From Streptomyces venezuelae (lineage in GTDB: Bacteria > Actinomycetota > Actinomycetes > Streptomycetales > Streptomycetaceae), in contig NZ_CP029191.1 in NCBI RefSeq assembly GCF_008642335.1, forward strand, positions 4,588,001 through 4,652,000: a stretch of DNA of 64,000 nucleotides, read 5' to 3'. A program made the translations under genes and the position numbers. Below are positions 8,185 through 17,510 of this stretch, piece by piece. The notes beneath the pieces are model-generated. The model did not search any database, had not been told where the DNA came from, and was given only the letters and a program-made list of their open reading frames with translations. Numbering within the stretch: position 1 is the stretch's first letter; each line of letters begins with the position of its first letter.

Positions 8185-9836
8185 GCCCCACCTCGAACCT
8201 TCCCGGCCTTCCCGCACACGGGCACGTCACCTTCCTCGGTGCCGGACCCGGAGATCCGGGACTGCTGACCCTCCGCGCCGTCGAGGCGCTGGCCCGAGCG
8301 GATGTGCTGATCGCCGAGCCGGATGTGCTCGACGTCGTCCGCGTGCACGCCAGGGGAGGTGTGGACACACCCCAGCCTGCGGCTGACGACACGTCAATGA
8401 ACGCCGACGCGACGCCGTTCCGAGCTGCGGCCAATCTTGTCATGGAGGCCGCGAGGGGCGGCAGGCGGGTCGTGCGTGCGGTGAGCGGCGACCCGGGCCT
8501 CGACACGTACGCGGCCGAGGAGATGCTGGCCTGCGCCGCCGCCGGCATCCCCTTCGAGGTCGTGCCCGGCATCGCGGCCGCCGTCGGTGTGCCCGCGTAC
8601 GCGGGTGTGCCGCTGCGGGACGCGCAGGGCACGGACGTCCGCTTCGTCGACGCCCGTACCGCGTCCGACCGCTGCTGGAGCGAGGTCGGCGTGTCCGACG
8701 GGACCGTCGTCGTCTCGACGGCCCTGGACTCCGTGGCCGCGGCCGCCGGTGAACTGGTCGCCGCGGGCCGCAAGCCGGACACCCCGATGACCGTGACCGT
8801 CGCCGGTACGACGACGCGCCAGCGCACCTGGACCGCGACGCTCGGCACCATCGCGCAGGTCCTCAAGCAGGCGAAGGTGCTGCCCTCGCCGGACGGCGGC
8901 AGGCCCGTCATAGCCGTGGTCGGCGAGTGTTCGGCCCCCGCCCAGCGCGACCAGCTGTCGTGGTTCGAGTCGAAGCCGCTCTTCGGGTGGCGCGTCCTCG
9001 TGCCGCGTACGAAGGAACAGGCGGCCTCGCTCTCCGACCAGCTGCGGTCCTACGGCGCCGTGCCCCACGAGGTCCCGACCATCGCGGTCGAGCCGCCGCG
9101 CACGCCCCAGCAGATGGAGCGCGCGGTCAAGGGCCTGGTCACCGGGCGGTACGAGTGGATCGCCTTCACGTCCGTCAACGCCGTCAAGGCGGTGCGGGAG
9201 AAGTTCGAGGAGTACGGGCTCGACGCGCGTGCCTTCGCCGGGATCAAGGTCGCGGCCGTCGGTGAGCAGACCGCCGCCGCGCTGGTCGCCTTCGGTGTGA
9301 AGCCGGATCTGGTGCCGAGCGGTGAGCAGTCGGCCGCGGGGCTCCTGGAGGACTGGCCGCCGTACGACCCGGTCTTCGACCCGATCGACCGGGTGTTCCT
9401 GCCGCGGGCCGACATCGCCACGGAGACGCTGGTCGCCGGGCTGATCGACCTCGGGTGGGAGGTCGACGACGTCACCGCGTACCGGACGGTGCGGGCGTCG
9501 CCGCCGCCGGCGGACACGCGCGAGGCGATCAAGGGCGGTGGCTTCGACGCGGTGCTCTTCACGTCGTCGTCGACGGTGCGGAACCTTGTCGGGATCGCCG
9601 GGAAGCCGCACAACGTGACCGTCATCGCCTGCATCGGGCCTGCCACCGCGAAGACCGCGGAGGAGCACGGGCTGCGGGTGGATGTGATGGCTCCTGAGCC
9701 GTCCGTGCACAAGCTGGCCGAGGCGTTGGCGGAGTTCGGTACGGCTCGCCGGGCGGCGGCGCTTGAGGCGGGTGACCCCGTCACTCGGCCCAGTGAGCGT
9801 CGGCCCGGGTCCCGTAGACGGCGTGCGGCACCCTGA
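8181..9836 (+). CDS. hemD: Uroporphyrinogen-III synthase fused to a SUMT-like methyltransferase domain
   Basis: A 551-residue two-domain protein, start TTG 8181 overlapping the hemC stop. Residues about 10-250 resemble the SAM-dependent uroporphyrinogen-III methyltransferase fold (FLGAGPGDPGLLTLRAVEAL; EVVPGIAAAVGVPAYAGVPL; TTTRQRTWTATLGTI). Residues about 270-530 form the HemD synthase (WRVLVPRTKEQAASLSDQL; AFTSVNAVKAV; AAVGEQTAAAL; VLFTSSSTVRNLVG), which cyclises hydroxymethylbilane to uroporphyrinogen III. The methyltransferase half lacks the usual YDRLV and GGDPFIFGRG motifs (here AEPDVLDV and SGDPGLDTYA), so its activity is doubtful, whereas the synthase half looks intact. This fusion is the normal actinobacterial form. 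Confidence 0.92.
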   Translation: MSPTSNLPGLPAHGHVTFLGAGPGDPGLLTLRAVEALARADVLIAEPDVLDVVRVHARGGVDTPQPAADDTSMNADATPFRAAANLVMEAARGGRRVVRAVSGDPGLDTYAAEEMLACAAAGIPFEVVPGIAAAVGVPAYAGVPLRDAQGTDVRFVDARTASDRCWSEVGVSDGTVVVSTALDSVAAAAGELVAAGRKPDTPMTVTVAGTTTRQRTWTATLGTIAQVLKQAKVLPSPDGGRPVIAVVGECSAPAQRDQLSWFESKPLFGWRVLVPRTKEQAASLSDQLRSYGAVPHEVPTIAVEPPRTPQQMERAVKGLVTGRYEWIAFTSVNAVKAVREKFEEYGLDARAFAGIKVAAVGEQTAAALVAFGVKPDLVPSGEQSAAGLLEDWPPYDPVFDPIDRVFLPRADIATETLVAGLIDLGWEVDDVTAYRTVRASPPPADTREAIKGGGFDAVLFTSSSTVRNLVGIAGKPHNVTVIACIGPATAKTAEEHGLRVDVMAPEPSVHKLAEALAEFGTARRAAALEAGDPVTRPSERRPGSRRRRAAP

Positions 9837-9841
9837 GAGCC

Positions 9842-9897
9842 CGGCACCGTTGATCACCGGCTTCGCCGAGTTCGTCCTCAAGCGCCGGACGGGCTGA
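9842..9897 (+). repeat. Streptomyces-type dispersed intergenic sequence
   Basis: The stretch ending CAAGCGCCGGACGGGCTGA, preceded by a CACCGGCTTCGCCGAGTTCG segment, resembles short sequences that recur between genes in many Streptomyces chromosomes. I recognise it from memory; there is no second copy in this window. It lies between hemD and hemB, just before a hairpin. Confidence 0.4.
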
Positions 9898-9904
9898 ATA
9901 TGTC

Positions 9905-9937
9905 CCGGCCCCGGCTGAGTTCCTCGGCCGGGGCCGG
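9905..9937 (+). terminator. Hairpin between hemD and hemB
   Basis: A 15-bp stem with one mismatch (CCGGCCCCGGCTGAG with CTCGGCCGGGGCCGG) and a 3-base loop. It may end rex-hemACD transcription partly, leaving hemB to read-through or its own promoter. Confidence 0.6.
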
Positions 9938-9962
9938 AACATTTCGTGAGGTGAGAGAGACA

Positions 9963-10952
9963 GTGACGAAGTACGGATCGTTTCCCGGGGCGCGGCCTCG
10001 GCGGCTGCGGACCACGCCCGCCATGCGGCGCATGGTTGCCGAGACGCGGCTGCACCCGGCCGATCTGATCCTGCCCGCGTTCGTGCGCGAGGGGATCAGC
10101 GACCCCGTGGAGATCGGGGCCATGCCCGGTGTCTTCCAGCACACCCGCGACAGCCTGAAGAAGGCCGCCGTCGAGGCCATGGAGGCCGGGGTCGCCGGGA
10201 TCATGCTGTTCGGTGTGCCGGAGGAGTCCAAGAAGGACGCCGTGGGCACGGCGGGCACGGACCCGGACGGGATTCTGCAGGTCGCGCTCCGTGACGTGCG
10301 CGACGAGGTCGGCGACGACCTCATCGTCATGTCGGACCTGTGCCTCGACGAGACCACCGACCACGGTCACTGCGGTGTCCTGGACGACCAGGGGCGCGTG
10401 GACAACGACGCGACCCTGGAGCGCTACGCGGAGATGGCGCAGGTGCAGGCCGACGCGGGCGCGCACGTGGTGGGCCCGAGCGGCATGATGGACGGTCAGA
10501 TCGGTGTCATCCGTGACGCGCTGGACCAGGTCGGCCACGAGGACGTGTCCATCCTCGCGTACACCGCGAAGTACTCCTCGGCCTTCTACGGCCCGTTCAG
10601 GGAGGCCGTCGGGTCGTCCCTGAAGGGGGACCGCAAGACCTACCAGCAGGACCCGGCGAACACCCGCGAGTCCCTGCGCGAGCTGGCGCTCGACCTCGAA
10701 GAGGGCGCCGACATGGTGATGGTGAAGCCCGCAGGCCCCTACCTCGACATCCTCGCCCGGATCTCCGACGCGGTCGACGTGCCGGTGGCGGCGTACCAGA
10801 TCAGTGGCGAGTACGCGATGATCGAGGCCGCCGCCGAGCGGGGCTGGATCGACCGGGACCGGGCGATCATGGAGTCCCTGACGGGGATCAAGCGCGCGGG
10901 CGCCAACATGATCCTCACGTACTGGGCGACCGAGGTCGCCCGGCAGCTCTGA
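9963..10952 (+). CDS. hemB: Delta-aminolevulinic acid dehydratase (porphobilinogen synthase)
   Basis: Condenses two 5-aminolevulinate molecules to porphobilinogen, the substrate of HemC. 329 residues from GTG 9963. The Schiff-base lysines are Lys203 ([10 protein letters not shown]) and Lys255 ([10 protein letters not shown]). The metal-binding segment reads [13 protein letters not shown]: of the three zinc cysteines of the E. coli enzyme, Cys127 and Cys137 remain and the middle one is Asp129, a mixed site between zinc-type and magnesium-type enzymes. It follows hemD after 126 bp and a hairpin, so it may be only partly linked to the rex operon. Confidence 0.96.
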   Translation: MTKYGSFPGARPRRLRTTPAMRRMVAETRLHPADLILPAFVREGISDPVEIGAMPGVFQHTRDSLKKAAVEAMEAGVAGIMLFGVPEESKKDAVGTAGTDPDGILQVALRDVRDEVGDDLIVMSDLCLDETTDHGHCGVLDDQGRVDNDATLERYAEMAQVQADAGAHVVGPSGMMDGQIGVIRDALDQVGHEDVSILAYTAKYSSAFYGPFREAVGSSLKGDRKTYQQDPANTRESLRELALDLEEGADMVMVKPAGPYLDILARISDAVDVPVAAYQISGEYAMIEAAAERGWIDRDRAIMESLTGIKRAGANMILTYWATEVARQL

Positions 10953-10970
10953 GGTTTCCGTCAAGCGCCC

Positions 10971-11001
10971 TTGACCTCAAGTTTGCTTGAGGTCGGAGGG
11001 T
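10971..11001 (+). promoter_or_regulatory. SoxR-type MerR promoter
   Basis: CCTCAAG-TTTG-CTTGAGG (10975-10992) is a perfect inverted repeat identical in both arms to the SoxR box. It sits between a TTGACC -35 (10971-10976) and GAGGGT (10996-11001), with the 19-bp spacing that MerR-family activators need. It lies about 45 bp upstream of the quinone oxidoreductase gene. Confidence 0.8.
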
Positions 11002-11043
11002 GGTGTGCATCGACGTACGTTTCCACGTTCCGAGGAGCACACC

Positions 11044-12024
11044 ATGCGCGCTGTCGTCCTGCACGAGTTCGGTCCCGCCGAGAACCTGCGGTACGAGACC
11101 CTGCCCGACCCCGTCGCGGGGCCCGGGCAGGTCCGGATCGCCGTGAGGGCGGCGGGAGTTCACTTCGTCGAGACCGTCATGCGCCGGGGCGAGGCGTCCG
11201 ACATGGCGCCACCGCTGCCCGAGCTGCCCGCGGTCTTCGGCGGCGAGGTCGCGGGGACGGTGGAGTCCGTGGGGCCCGGCGTCGACACCGCGTGGCTCGG
11301 GCGTGCCGTCGTCGTCCCGCGTGCGGTCCCGGGCGGGTACGCCGAGCTGGCCGTCGCCGACGTCGAGCAGGCACACATCGTCCCCGACGGGCTCGGCTTC
11401 GAGACCGCCGTGACCATGGTGATGACCGGGGCCACCACCATGGGGCTGCTGGCAGTGGCCCAACTCCGTGCCGATGACGTGGTGTTGGTGACCTCCGCCG
11501 CCGGGGGCGTGGGGCGGCTCGTCGTCCAGTACGCGCACGCCCTCGGGGCGACGGTCGTCGGCGCGGCGGGCGGGCCCGCCAAGGTCGACGCCGTACGTGC
11601 GCTCGGCGCCGACATCGCCGTCGACTACAACCGGCCCGGCTGGGAGCGCGAGGTCGCCGAGAGGCTCGGCGGCGGGCGGCGCGTCACCGCCGTACTCGAC
11701 GGGGTGAGCGGCGAAAAGGGCGCTGCCGCCTTCGAGCTGATCGCCGACGGCGGGCGGTACGTCGTCATCGGCTGGTCGTCGCAGAACGCCTTCGAACCGG
11801 AGGCGGCAGTGCTGCGGGAGCGGGGCATCACCTTCACCAACGCGCTGCTGCGGTTGATCGAGAACCCCGGCGACGGCCCGGCGCACGAACGGCGCGCCCT
11901 GGAGGCCGCCGCCAAGGGGGAGTTGGTGCCCGCCGTCCAGACGTTCCCCCTCGACCGGGCGGCCGAGGCGCACGCCGCCATCGAGCGGCGCGAGACGACG
12001 GGCAAGGTGGTGCTGGTCCCGTAG
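11044..12024 (+). CDS. Zinc-type alcohol dehydrogenase family NAD(P)H:quinone oxidoreductase
   Basis: A 326-residue MDR-superfamily enzyme of the quinone oxidoreductase branch: GroES-like N-terminal domain (FGGEVAGTVESVGPGV near residues 60-75), Rossmann motif SAAGGVGRLVVQYAHALGA near 150, and no structural zinc cysteines. Likely a soluble NADPH-dependent quinone or enone reductase. ATG 11044 has GAGGAG upstream. The SoxR box before it suggests induction by redox-cycling compounds; some known Streptomyces SoxR targets are quinone reductases and monooxygenases. Convergent with the AhpD-like gene 17 bp away. Confidence 0.88.
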   Translation: MRAVVLHEFGPAENLRYETLPDPVAGPGQVRIAVRAAGVHFVETVMRRGEASDMAPPLPELPAVFGGEVAGTVESVGPGVDTAWLGRAVVVPRAVPGGYAELAVADVEQAHIVPDGLGFETAVTMVMTGATTMGLLAVAQLRADDVVLVTSAAGGVGRLVVQYAHALGATVVGAAGGPAKVDAVRALGADIAVDYNRPGWEREVAERLGGGRRVTAVLDGVSGEKGAAAFELIADGGRYVVIGWSSQNAFEPEAAVLRERGITFTNALLRLIENPGDGPAHERRALEAAAKGELVPAVQTFPLDRAAEAHAAIERRETTGKVVLVP

Positions 12025-12041
12025 CGGACGCCCGTGCCGGA

Positions 12042-12515
12042 TCAGCCGAACTGGCCGGGCCGGTAGTCGCCGGCGGGCTGCTGCAGCATCACGTTCAGAC
12101 GGTTGTAGCTGTTGATGAGGGAGATCAGCAGCGTCAGGCCGGCGAGCTGCTCCTCGTCGAAGTGCTTGGCGGCGTTCGCCCAGACCTCGTCCGGGACCCC
12201 GCCCGCCGCGTCGGCGATGCGAGTGCCCTCCTCCGCCAGCTCCAGGGCGGCGCGCTCGGCGTCGGTGAAGACCGTGGCCTCGCGCCACGCGGCGACCAGG
12301 TGCAGGCGCGTCGCGTTCTCACCGGCGGCGATCGCCTCCTTGGTGTGCATGTCGAGGCAGAAGCCGCAGCCGTTGATCTGGCTCGCGCGGATCCTGACCA
12401 GTTCCTGCGTGGTGGCGGGCAGCCCCGTCTCCGAGACGATCCTGTCGACCGCGGTGAGGTGCTTCACGGCCTTGCCTGCGGACGGGCTGGCGAAGACGTT
12501 CAAACGGGCTTCCAT
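12042..12515 (-). CDS. Carboxymuconolactone decarboxylase family / AhpD-like protein
   Basis: A 157-residue protein of the AhpD/CMD fold. The redox motif is NGCGFCLDMHTKEA (CXXC followed by His), as in alkylhydroperoxidase AhpD, so peroxide or disulfide chemistry is likely. AGGAG lies 7 nt before ATG 12515. It converges on the quinone reductase gene, which gives two neighbouring redox functions, but they are not co-transcribed. Confidence 0.85.
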   Translation of the reverse strand: MEARLNVFASPSAGKAVKHLTAVDRIVSETGLPATTQELVRIRASQINGCGFCLDMHTKEAIAAGENATRLHLVAAWREATVFTDAERAALELAEEGTRIADAAGGVPDEVWANAAKHFDEEQLAGLTLLISLINSYNRLNVMLQQPAGDYRPGQFG

Positions 12516-12619
12516 GATGTGCTCCTGTGCCGTTGGCCGGTGTTTCTCGGTCGTACACAGTGAGGACGGACGAGCCCGGCCGGAATGTGACAGGGACGGG
12601 TGTGACCTGCGTTACGCCC

Positions 12620-12835
12620 TCACCCGCACACCGGATTCCGTTCGGTGCGCCGGTTGGAGCCCGGGAGCGGAACCGTGCTGTGCTGGTCCGTCGGCCGCGT
12701 CACGAGCGTCGCGGCGCCCTCGTCCCGCGTGCCGGTTCCGTCGGTGCAGCCCGTCAGGGAGAGGACGCCGATGGCCAGCGCCGTGACCGTGACGCTGCGG
12801 ACAGCGGGGGCGATCCGGGAACCGGTGAGGGGCAT
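12620..12835 (-). CDS. Small lipoprotein
   Basis: A 71-residue product with a clear lipoprotein signal: basic N-terminus, hydrophobic core VTVTALAIGVL and lipobox LTGC (Cys30), leaving a mature peptide of about 41 residues. AAGGA lies 7 nt before the ATG, which supports translation. No recognisable domain. It is divergent from the HTH gene at 13021 and shares its 185-bp upstream gap. Confidence 0.6.
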   Translation of the reverse strand: MPLTGSRIAPAVRSVTVTALAIGVLSLTGCTDGTGTRDEGAATLVTRPTDQHSTVPLPGSNRRTERNPVCG

Positions 12836-13020
12836 GGCTGGTCCTTACTGTGTGCCGGATGCGGCGTGTTTGGATGGCCTGGAGGGCACAGCCTGTGCCG
12901 TCGCGGGCCCTGAGTGCCACGCCTGTGGGGGAGTTGGGGACGCTGGAACGTCCGCACCGGCTCTGAGCTGGGGGAACGACGTCCCCTTGGAACGCGTGAA
13001 TGGAATGGTGGAGGGCGGAG

Positions 13021-14286
13021 ATGGCGACTCTCGCGGAGCTGCTGCGGGAGCTCAAGGAGCGGTCCGGGCTCAGTTACGGAGTGCTGGCGAAGCGGCTCCA
13101 CATGAGCACGTCGACGTTGCACCGGTACTGCAACGGGGACGCCGTGCCGACCGAGTTCGCTCCCGTGGAGCGGTTCGCCCGCCTCTGCAAGGCGTCCCCG
13201 GAAGAGCTCGTCGAAGTCCACCGGCGGTGGATCCTCGCGGACGCCTCGCGGGGCAAGAAGGCGACGGAACCGGAGCGCGCGGAACCCGGTCCTGAAACCC
13301 CCGCCCGCGAGCCCGAGTTGGTCGCCGACCGGCCGCGGTCCTCCCCGGCGTCGCGCAGGCGGCGCCCTCTCATCCTCGCCGCCGCCGTCGCCGCGGTCGT
13401 CGGCATCAGCTCCGTCGCCCTCGCCATGAACGGCGACAGCGACGACGGCAAGAAGCGGGACACCGGCGCGGCGGCCTCGCCCCGCCCCGGCGACTCGCCC
13501 GACGACGCCCCCACCGGCAAGAGCAAGGGCAAGGACAAGGGCGACGACGACAAGAAGAAGGACGACGACAAGAAGAAGGACGGCGCCTCCGCCTCGCCCT
13601 CCAAGGGCAGCCACCCCGACCCCGAGGCCTCCCGCGGCCCCGGCAAGGGCCCGGCCTCCGCGGGCGGCAACGGCGGCAGCGCCTTCGACGTACCGGTGAC
13701 GGTGCGCACCAGGCCGTACGCCATGGACGACCCCTGCCTGCAGGACTTCCTCGTGAACCGCAAGGCCTCCGAGGTGCCGGAGCAGCCCGCCGTGCAGGAC
13801 GCGGCAGGCTGGGTCGGTGACCTCGGCGCCGTCCCGGCGGGCCGGCAGCTCATCGAGGTCACCGTGCAGGGCACGGGCGACGAAACCGTCGTCCTGCAGG
13901 ACATGAACGTCCGGGTGCAGAGCACCAGCGCGCCGCTTGCCTGGAACAACTTCCAGATGGCGACCGGCTGCGGCGGCGACGTCGACCCCAAGTCCTTCTC
14001 CATCGACCTCGACGACGCATCGCCTCAGGTCAAGCCCAGGTCGGGCCAGCGCGACTTCCCGTACAAGGTCAGCGAGAAGGACCCCGAGGTCTTCTTCATC
14101 ATCGCCAATACCGATCTGCACGACGTGCGGTGGTACCTGGAGCTGGAGTGGTCCAGCGGCAAGCGGCACGACTCCCTGCGCATCGACGACCAGAGCAAGC
14201 CGTTCCGCACCAGCGGCAAGAAGGGGCGCCCCACGTACGGCTGGCCGCCCGGCTACGACAAGTGGATCAAGCAGCCGAACGGCTGA
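13021..14286 (+). CDS. Membrane-anchored helix-turn-helix protein
   Basis: A 421-residue protein with an XRE-like HTH at the N-terminus (residues 1-65; LAELLRELKERSGLSYGVLA and the recognition helix MSTSTLHRYCNG), a charged linker, one membrane helix near residues 118-137 (LILAAAVAAVVGISSVALAM), a Lys/Asp-rich low-complexity spacer (KDKGDDDKKKDDDKKKD) and an extracellular domain of about 200 residues with no family I know. The layout is like RodZ or a one-component membrane sensor. ATG 13021 is chosen because GGAG stands just upstream; the ATG at 13000 lacks one. Confidence 0.8.
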   Translation: MATLAELLRELKERSGLSYGVLAKRLHMSTSTLHRYCNGDAVPTEFAPVERFARLCKASPEELVEVHRRWILADASRGKKATEPERAEPGPETPAREPELVADRPRSSPASRRRRPLILAAAVAAVVGISSVALAMNGDSDDGKKRDTGAAASPRPGDSPDDAPTGKSKGKDKGDDDKKKDDDKKKDGASASPSKGSHPDPEASRGPGKGPASAGGNGGSAFDVPVTVRTRPYAMDDPCLQDFLVNRKASEVPEQPAVQDAAGWVGDLGAVPAGRQLIEVTVQGTGDETVVLQDMNVRVQSTSAPLAWNNFQMATGCGGDVDPKSFSIDLDDASPQVKPRSGQRDFPYKVSEKDPEVFFIIANTDLHDVRWYLELEWSSGKRHDSLRIDDQSKPFRTSGKKGRPTYGWPPGYDKWIKQPNG

Positions 14287-14385
14287 CCCGGCACGGCCGC
14301 GTCCGCATCCCGGAATGGCGTGTGTGGCCCGCACCTGCGTGCTTAGGGTGCGGGCACAGCCGCCAGAGCCGAAGGAGCCGTCGCC

Positions 14386-15618
14386 GTGACCGTCACCGAG
14401 CCCTCCCGCACCGCAGCCCCCCTGCCGCCGCTCGCCGCGCGCGCCGCGGCCGTCGGCGGCTCACCGGTACGGGACATCCTCGCGGTCACCGCGCGGCCCG
14501 AGGTCATCAACTTCGCGGGCGGCCTCCCCGCCCCCGGCCTCTTCGACGGCGAGGGCATCGCGGCCGCGTTCCGCGCGGTCCTCGAAGAGACCCCCGAGCG
14601 GGCGCTCCAGTACGCGACGACCGAGGGCGAGCCCGCCCTGCGTACCGCCATAGCCGCCCGTACGACCGCCCGGGGCCTGCCGACCGACGCCGACGACGTG
14701 CTCGTCACCACCGGATCGCAGCAGGCGCTCTCGCTCCTCGCGACCGCGCTCGTCGAGCCCGGCGACACCGTCCTCGTCGAGAACCCCTGCTACCTCGCGG
14801 CCCTCCAGGCCTTCGCGTTCGCCGGGGCCCGCGTGGTGCCCGTGCCCTGCGACGAGGCCGGCATCGACCCGGCCGCCCTCGACGACCTCGTCGCCCTGCA
14901 CCGCCCCAAGCTCCTGTACACCGTCCCCACCTTCCAGAACCCGACGGGACGCACCCTGCCCGCCGACCGCCGCGCGGCGATCGCCCGGGTCGCCGAGCGG
15001 CGCGGACTGTGGATCGTCGAGGACGACCCGTACGGCGAGCTGCGCTTCGAGGGGGAGCGGGCGCCGTGGATCGCCACCTACCCCGGCGCCGGGGACAGGA
15101 CCGTGCTCCTCTCCAGCTTCTCCAAGGTCATGGCGCCCGGCCTGCGGCTCGGCTGGCTGCGCGCCCCCGCCGGCCTCCTGCGCGCCTGCGCCGTCGCCAA
15201 GCAGGCCGCGGACCTGCACACGCCCACCGTCAACCAGCTCGCCGCGGCCCGCTACCTGGCCGACCGGGACCTGGACGCGCACGTCGCCCGCGTGGCCGGC
15301 GTCTACCGCGAGCGGCGCGACGCGATACTCGCGGGCCTCGCGGACGCGCTCCCCGACGGGTCCTCCTGGATCCGCCCCGAGGGCGGTATGTTCGTCTGGG
15401 CGAAGCTCCCCGACGGCCACGACACGACCGAGCTGCTGCGCACGGTCATCACGCACGACGTGGCCTACGTGCCGGGCGCCCCGTTCTTCGCGGCCGAGCC
15501 CGACCGGGCGACCCTCCGGATGTGCTTCGTGACGCAGACACCGGAGGAGATCGCCGAGGGCTTGCGGCGCCTGGAACGGGCGCTCGCGGAAGCCGTCAGA
15601 GGCGCTCGGGCGTCCTGA
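14386..15618 (+). CDS. PLP-dependent aminotransferase (fold type I, LysN/MocR-like)
   Basis: A 410-residue class I/II aminotransferase of the 2-aminoadipate/multi-substrate type. Visible motifs: [11 protein letters not shown] near the N-terminus, [25 protein letters not shown], the NPTGRTLP segment, [10 protein letters not shown] and the PLP-lysine region [15 protein letters not shown]. It lacks the HTH of true MocR regulators. Start is GTG 14386. The last 23 bases overlap the 3' end of argS on the other strand. Confidence 0.88.
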   Translation: MTVTEPSRTAAPLPPLAARAAAVGGSPVRDILAVTARPEVINFAGGLPAPGLFDGEGIAAAFRAVLEETPERALQYATTEGEPALRTAIAARTTARGLPTDADDVLVTTGSQQALSLLATALVEPGDTVLVENPCYLAALQAFAFAGARVVPVPCDEAGIDPAALDDLVALHRPKLLYTVPTFQNPTGRTLPADRRAAIARVAERRGLWIVEDDPYGELRFEGERAPWIATYPGAGDRTVLLSSFSKVMAPGLRLGWLRAPAGLLRACAVAKQAADLHTPTVNQLAAARYLADRDLDAHVARVAGVYRERRDAILAGLADALPDGSSWIRPEGGMFVWAKLPDGHDTTELLRTVITHDVAYVPGAPFFAAEPDRATLRMCFVTQTPEEIAEGLRRLERALAEAVRGARAS

Positions 15619-17356
15619 TGCCCAGCAGCGCCATGCCCTGGTGCAGGGTGCGGGCCGTGATGTCGCACAGGAACAGACGGTTCTCGACCTGCGCCGGGGT
15701 CTCGGCCTTCAGGACCGGGCACTTGTCGTAGAACGTCGTGTACAGCGACGCAAGCTGGTACAGGTACGCCGCCAGCTTGTGCGGCGCGTACTCAGCGGCG
15801 GCCTCCGCGACCGTGTCGCCGAACGCGTCCAGGTGCAGGCCCAGCGCCCGCTCCGCCGCGGCGAGTCCGAGCTCCGGGTGCGCGGTGGGGCGCGCGCTGT
15901 CGCCCGCCTTGCGCAGGATCGACTTGATGCGCGCGTACGCGTACTGGAGGTAGACCGACGTGTCGCCGTTCAGGGAGACCATCTGGTCGAGGTCGAACTT
16001 GTAGTCACGGTTCGCCGACGTCGACAGGTCCGCGTACTTCACGGCACCGATGCCGACCTGGAAGGCCCGCTCCTGGATCTCCTCCTCGGTGAGGTCGCGC
16101 GCCTTCTCCCGCACGACGTCCGCCGCGCGCTGCACCGCCTCGTCCAGGAGGTCCTCCAGGCGCACCGTCTCGCCCGCACGCGTCTTGAACGGCTTGCCGT
16201 CCGCGCCGAGCACCGTGCCGTAGCCCATGTTGTGCGCGGTGACGTCGTCGTTCAGCCAGCCCATCCGGCGGGCCGCCTCGAAGACCATCTTGAAGTGCAG
16301 GGACTGGCGTACGTCCACCACGTACAGCAGCGTCGTCGCGTCCAGGTCGACGACCCGGTTGCGGATCGCCGAGAGGTCGGACGCCGCGTAACCGAAGCCG
16401 CCGTCCGCCTTCTGCACGATCAGCGGGACCGGCTGGTCGTCCTTGCCGCGGATCTCGTCGAAGAACACGACGAGCGCGCCCTCGGAGCGGACGGCGACGC
16501 CCGACTCCTCCAGGAGACGGGCGGTCTCCGGCATCATGTCGTTGTACGCGGACTCGCCGACGATCTCGTCGTCGCGGACCTCCATGTCCAGCTTCTCGAA
16601 GACCGAGTAGAAGTAGACCTTCGACTCGTCGACGAAGCGCTGCCACAGGTCGAGCGTCTCCTCGTCGCCGGACTGCAGGGCGACGACCCGCTTGCGGGCC
16701 CGCTCCTTGAACTCCTCGTCCGTGTCGAAGACGGCACGCGACGCCTTGTAGATCCGGTTCAGGTTCGACATGGCCTGCTCGCCGTCGACCTCGTCGGCCG
16801 GTGCCAGCTCGCCCGGGTTCTCGATCAGGTACTGGATGAGCATGCCGAACTGGGTTCCCCAGTCGCCGATGTGGTGGCGGCCGATCGTCTTCTCGCCGGT
16901 GAAGTCCAGCATGTGGCGCAGCGCGTCACCGATGACGGCGGAGCGCAGGTGGCCGACGTGCATCTCCTTCGCCACGTTCGGCTGCGCGTAGTCGATCACC
17001 GTCGTGCCCGCGGCGGGGTTCAGCGGCACGCCGAGCCGCTCGCCGTCGGCGGCACGGGCCGCGAGGGTCTCCGTGATCGCCTTGTCGGTGACCGTGACGT
17101 TCAGGAACCCGGGGCCCGACACCTCGACGTCGGCGAGCAGCTCGCCGTGCGTGATCCGCTCGACGACCTGGGCGGCCAGCTCACGCGGGTTCGCCTTGGC
17201 CTTCTTCGCGAGCGCCAGGATGCCGTTGGCCTGGAAGTCGGCCCGGTCGCTACGTCGCAGCAGCGGGTCCGCGGCGCCGGCCTCCGGCAGGGCAGCCGAG
17301 AGGGCGTCCGCGAGGCGCTGGTGGACGGAAGCGGTGAGGGACGTGACCGAGGCCAT
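15596..17356 (-). CDS. argS: Arginyl-tRNA synthetase
   Basis: Class I aminoacyl-tRNA synthetase of 586 residues. N-terminal tRNA-binding domain (about 1-110), catalytic domain with the HIGH-type motif [11 protein letters not shown], no canonical KMSKS (the region is [15 protein letters not shown], as usual in ArgRS), and the C-terminal DALR anticodon domain ending [13 protein letters not shown] 17356 ([19 protein letters not shown]) is chosen; the 21 residues before it look spurious. Divergent from lysS across a 154-bp gap with an inverted repeat. Confidence 0.96.
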   Translation of the reverse strand: MASVTSLTASVHQRLADALSAALPEAGAADPLLRRSDRADFQANGILALAKKAKANPRELAAQVVERITHGELLADVEVSGPGFLNVTVTDKAITETLAARAADGERLGVPLNPAAGTTVIDYAQPNVAKEMHVGHLRSAVIGDALRHMLDFTGEKTIGRHHIGDWGTQFGMLIQYLIENPGELAPADEVDGEQAMSNLNRIYKASRAVFDTDEEFKERARKRVVALQSGDEETLDLWQRFVDESKVYFYSVFEKLDMEVRDDEIVGESAYNDMMPETARLLEESGVAVRSEGALVVFFDEIRGKDDQPVPLIVQKADGGFGYAASDLSAIRNRVVDLDATTLLYVVDVRQSLHFKMVFEAARRMGWLNDDVTAHNMGYGTVLGADGKPFKTRAGETVRLEDLLDEAVQRAADVVREKARDLTEEEIQERAFQVGIGAVKYADLSTSANRDYKFDLDQMVSLNGDTSVYLQYAYARIKSILRKAGDSARPTAHPELGLAAAERALGLHLDAFGDTVAEAAAEYAPHKLAAYLYQLASLYTTFYDKCPVLKAETPAQVENRLFLCDITARTLHQGMALLGIRTPERL

Positions 17357-17400
17357 GAATGGGTGCCGTTCTGCTCGGGTGCCTGGGCGTGCTGAAGCTA

Positions 17401-17439
17401 CGAAAACCGAGTATCCCACGCGGTGAAAAGCGGTTTTCG
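17401..17439. promoter_or_regulatory. Inverted repeat in the argS-lysS divergent promoter region
   Basis: CGAAAACCG (17401-17409) and CGGTTTTCG (17431-17439) form a perfect 9-bp inverted repeat with a 21-bp spacer. It could be an operator serving both genes or a transcript hairpin; nothing else in the sequence decides. Confidence 0.3.
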
Positions 17440-17510
17440 CGGTTAGGGGACGACCTGGGAGAATGGCTCCGTCAAGCGGTACTCACGTAGAGAAGAAAGG
17501 CGTGCCGATC

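Noticed and set aside
8394..10964. 856-codon minus-strand open frame across hemD and hemB
   Set aside because: It is fully antisense to two genes with clear family motifs; the long opening comes from GC bias at third positions.
12612..13055. 147-codon minus-strand frame overlapping the small lipoprotein
   Set aside because: It has no signal or domain, and the overlapping 71-residue lipoprotein has a ribosome site and lipobox.
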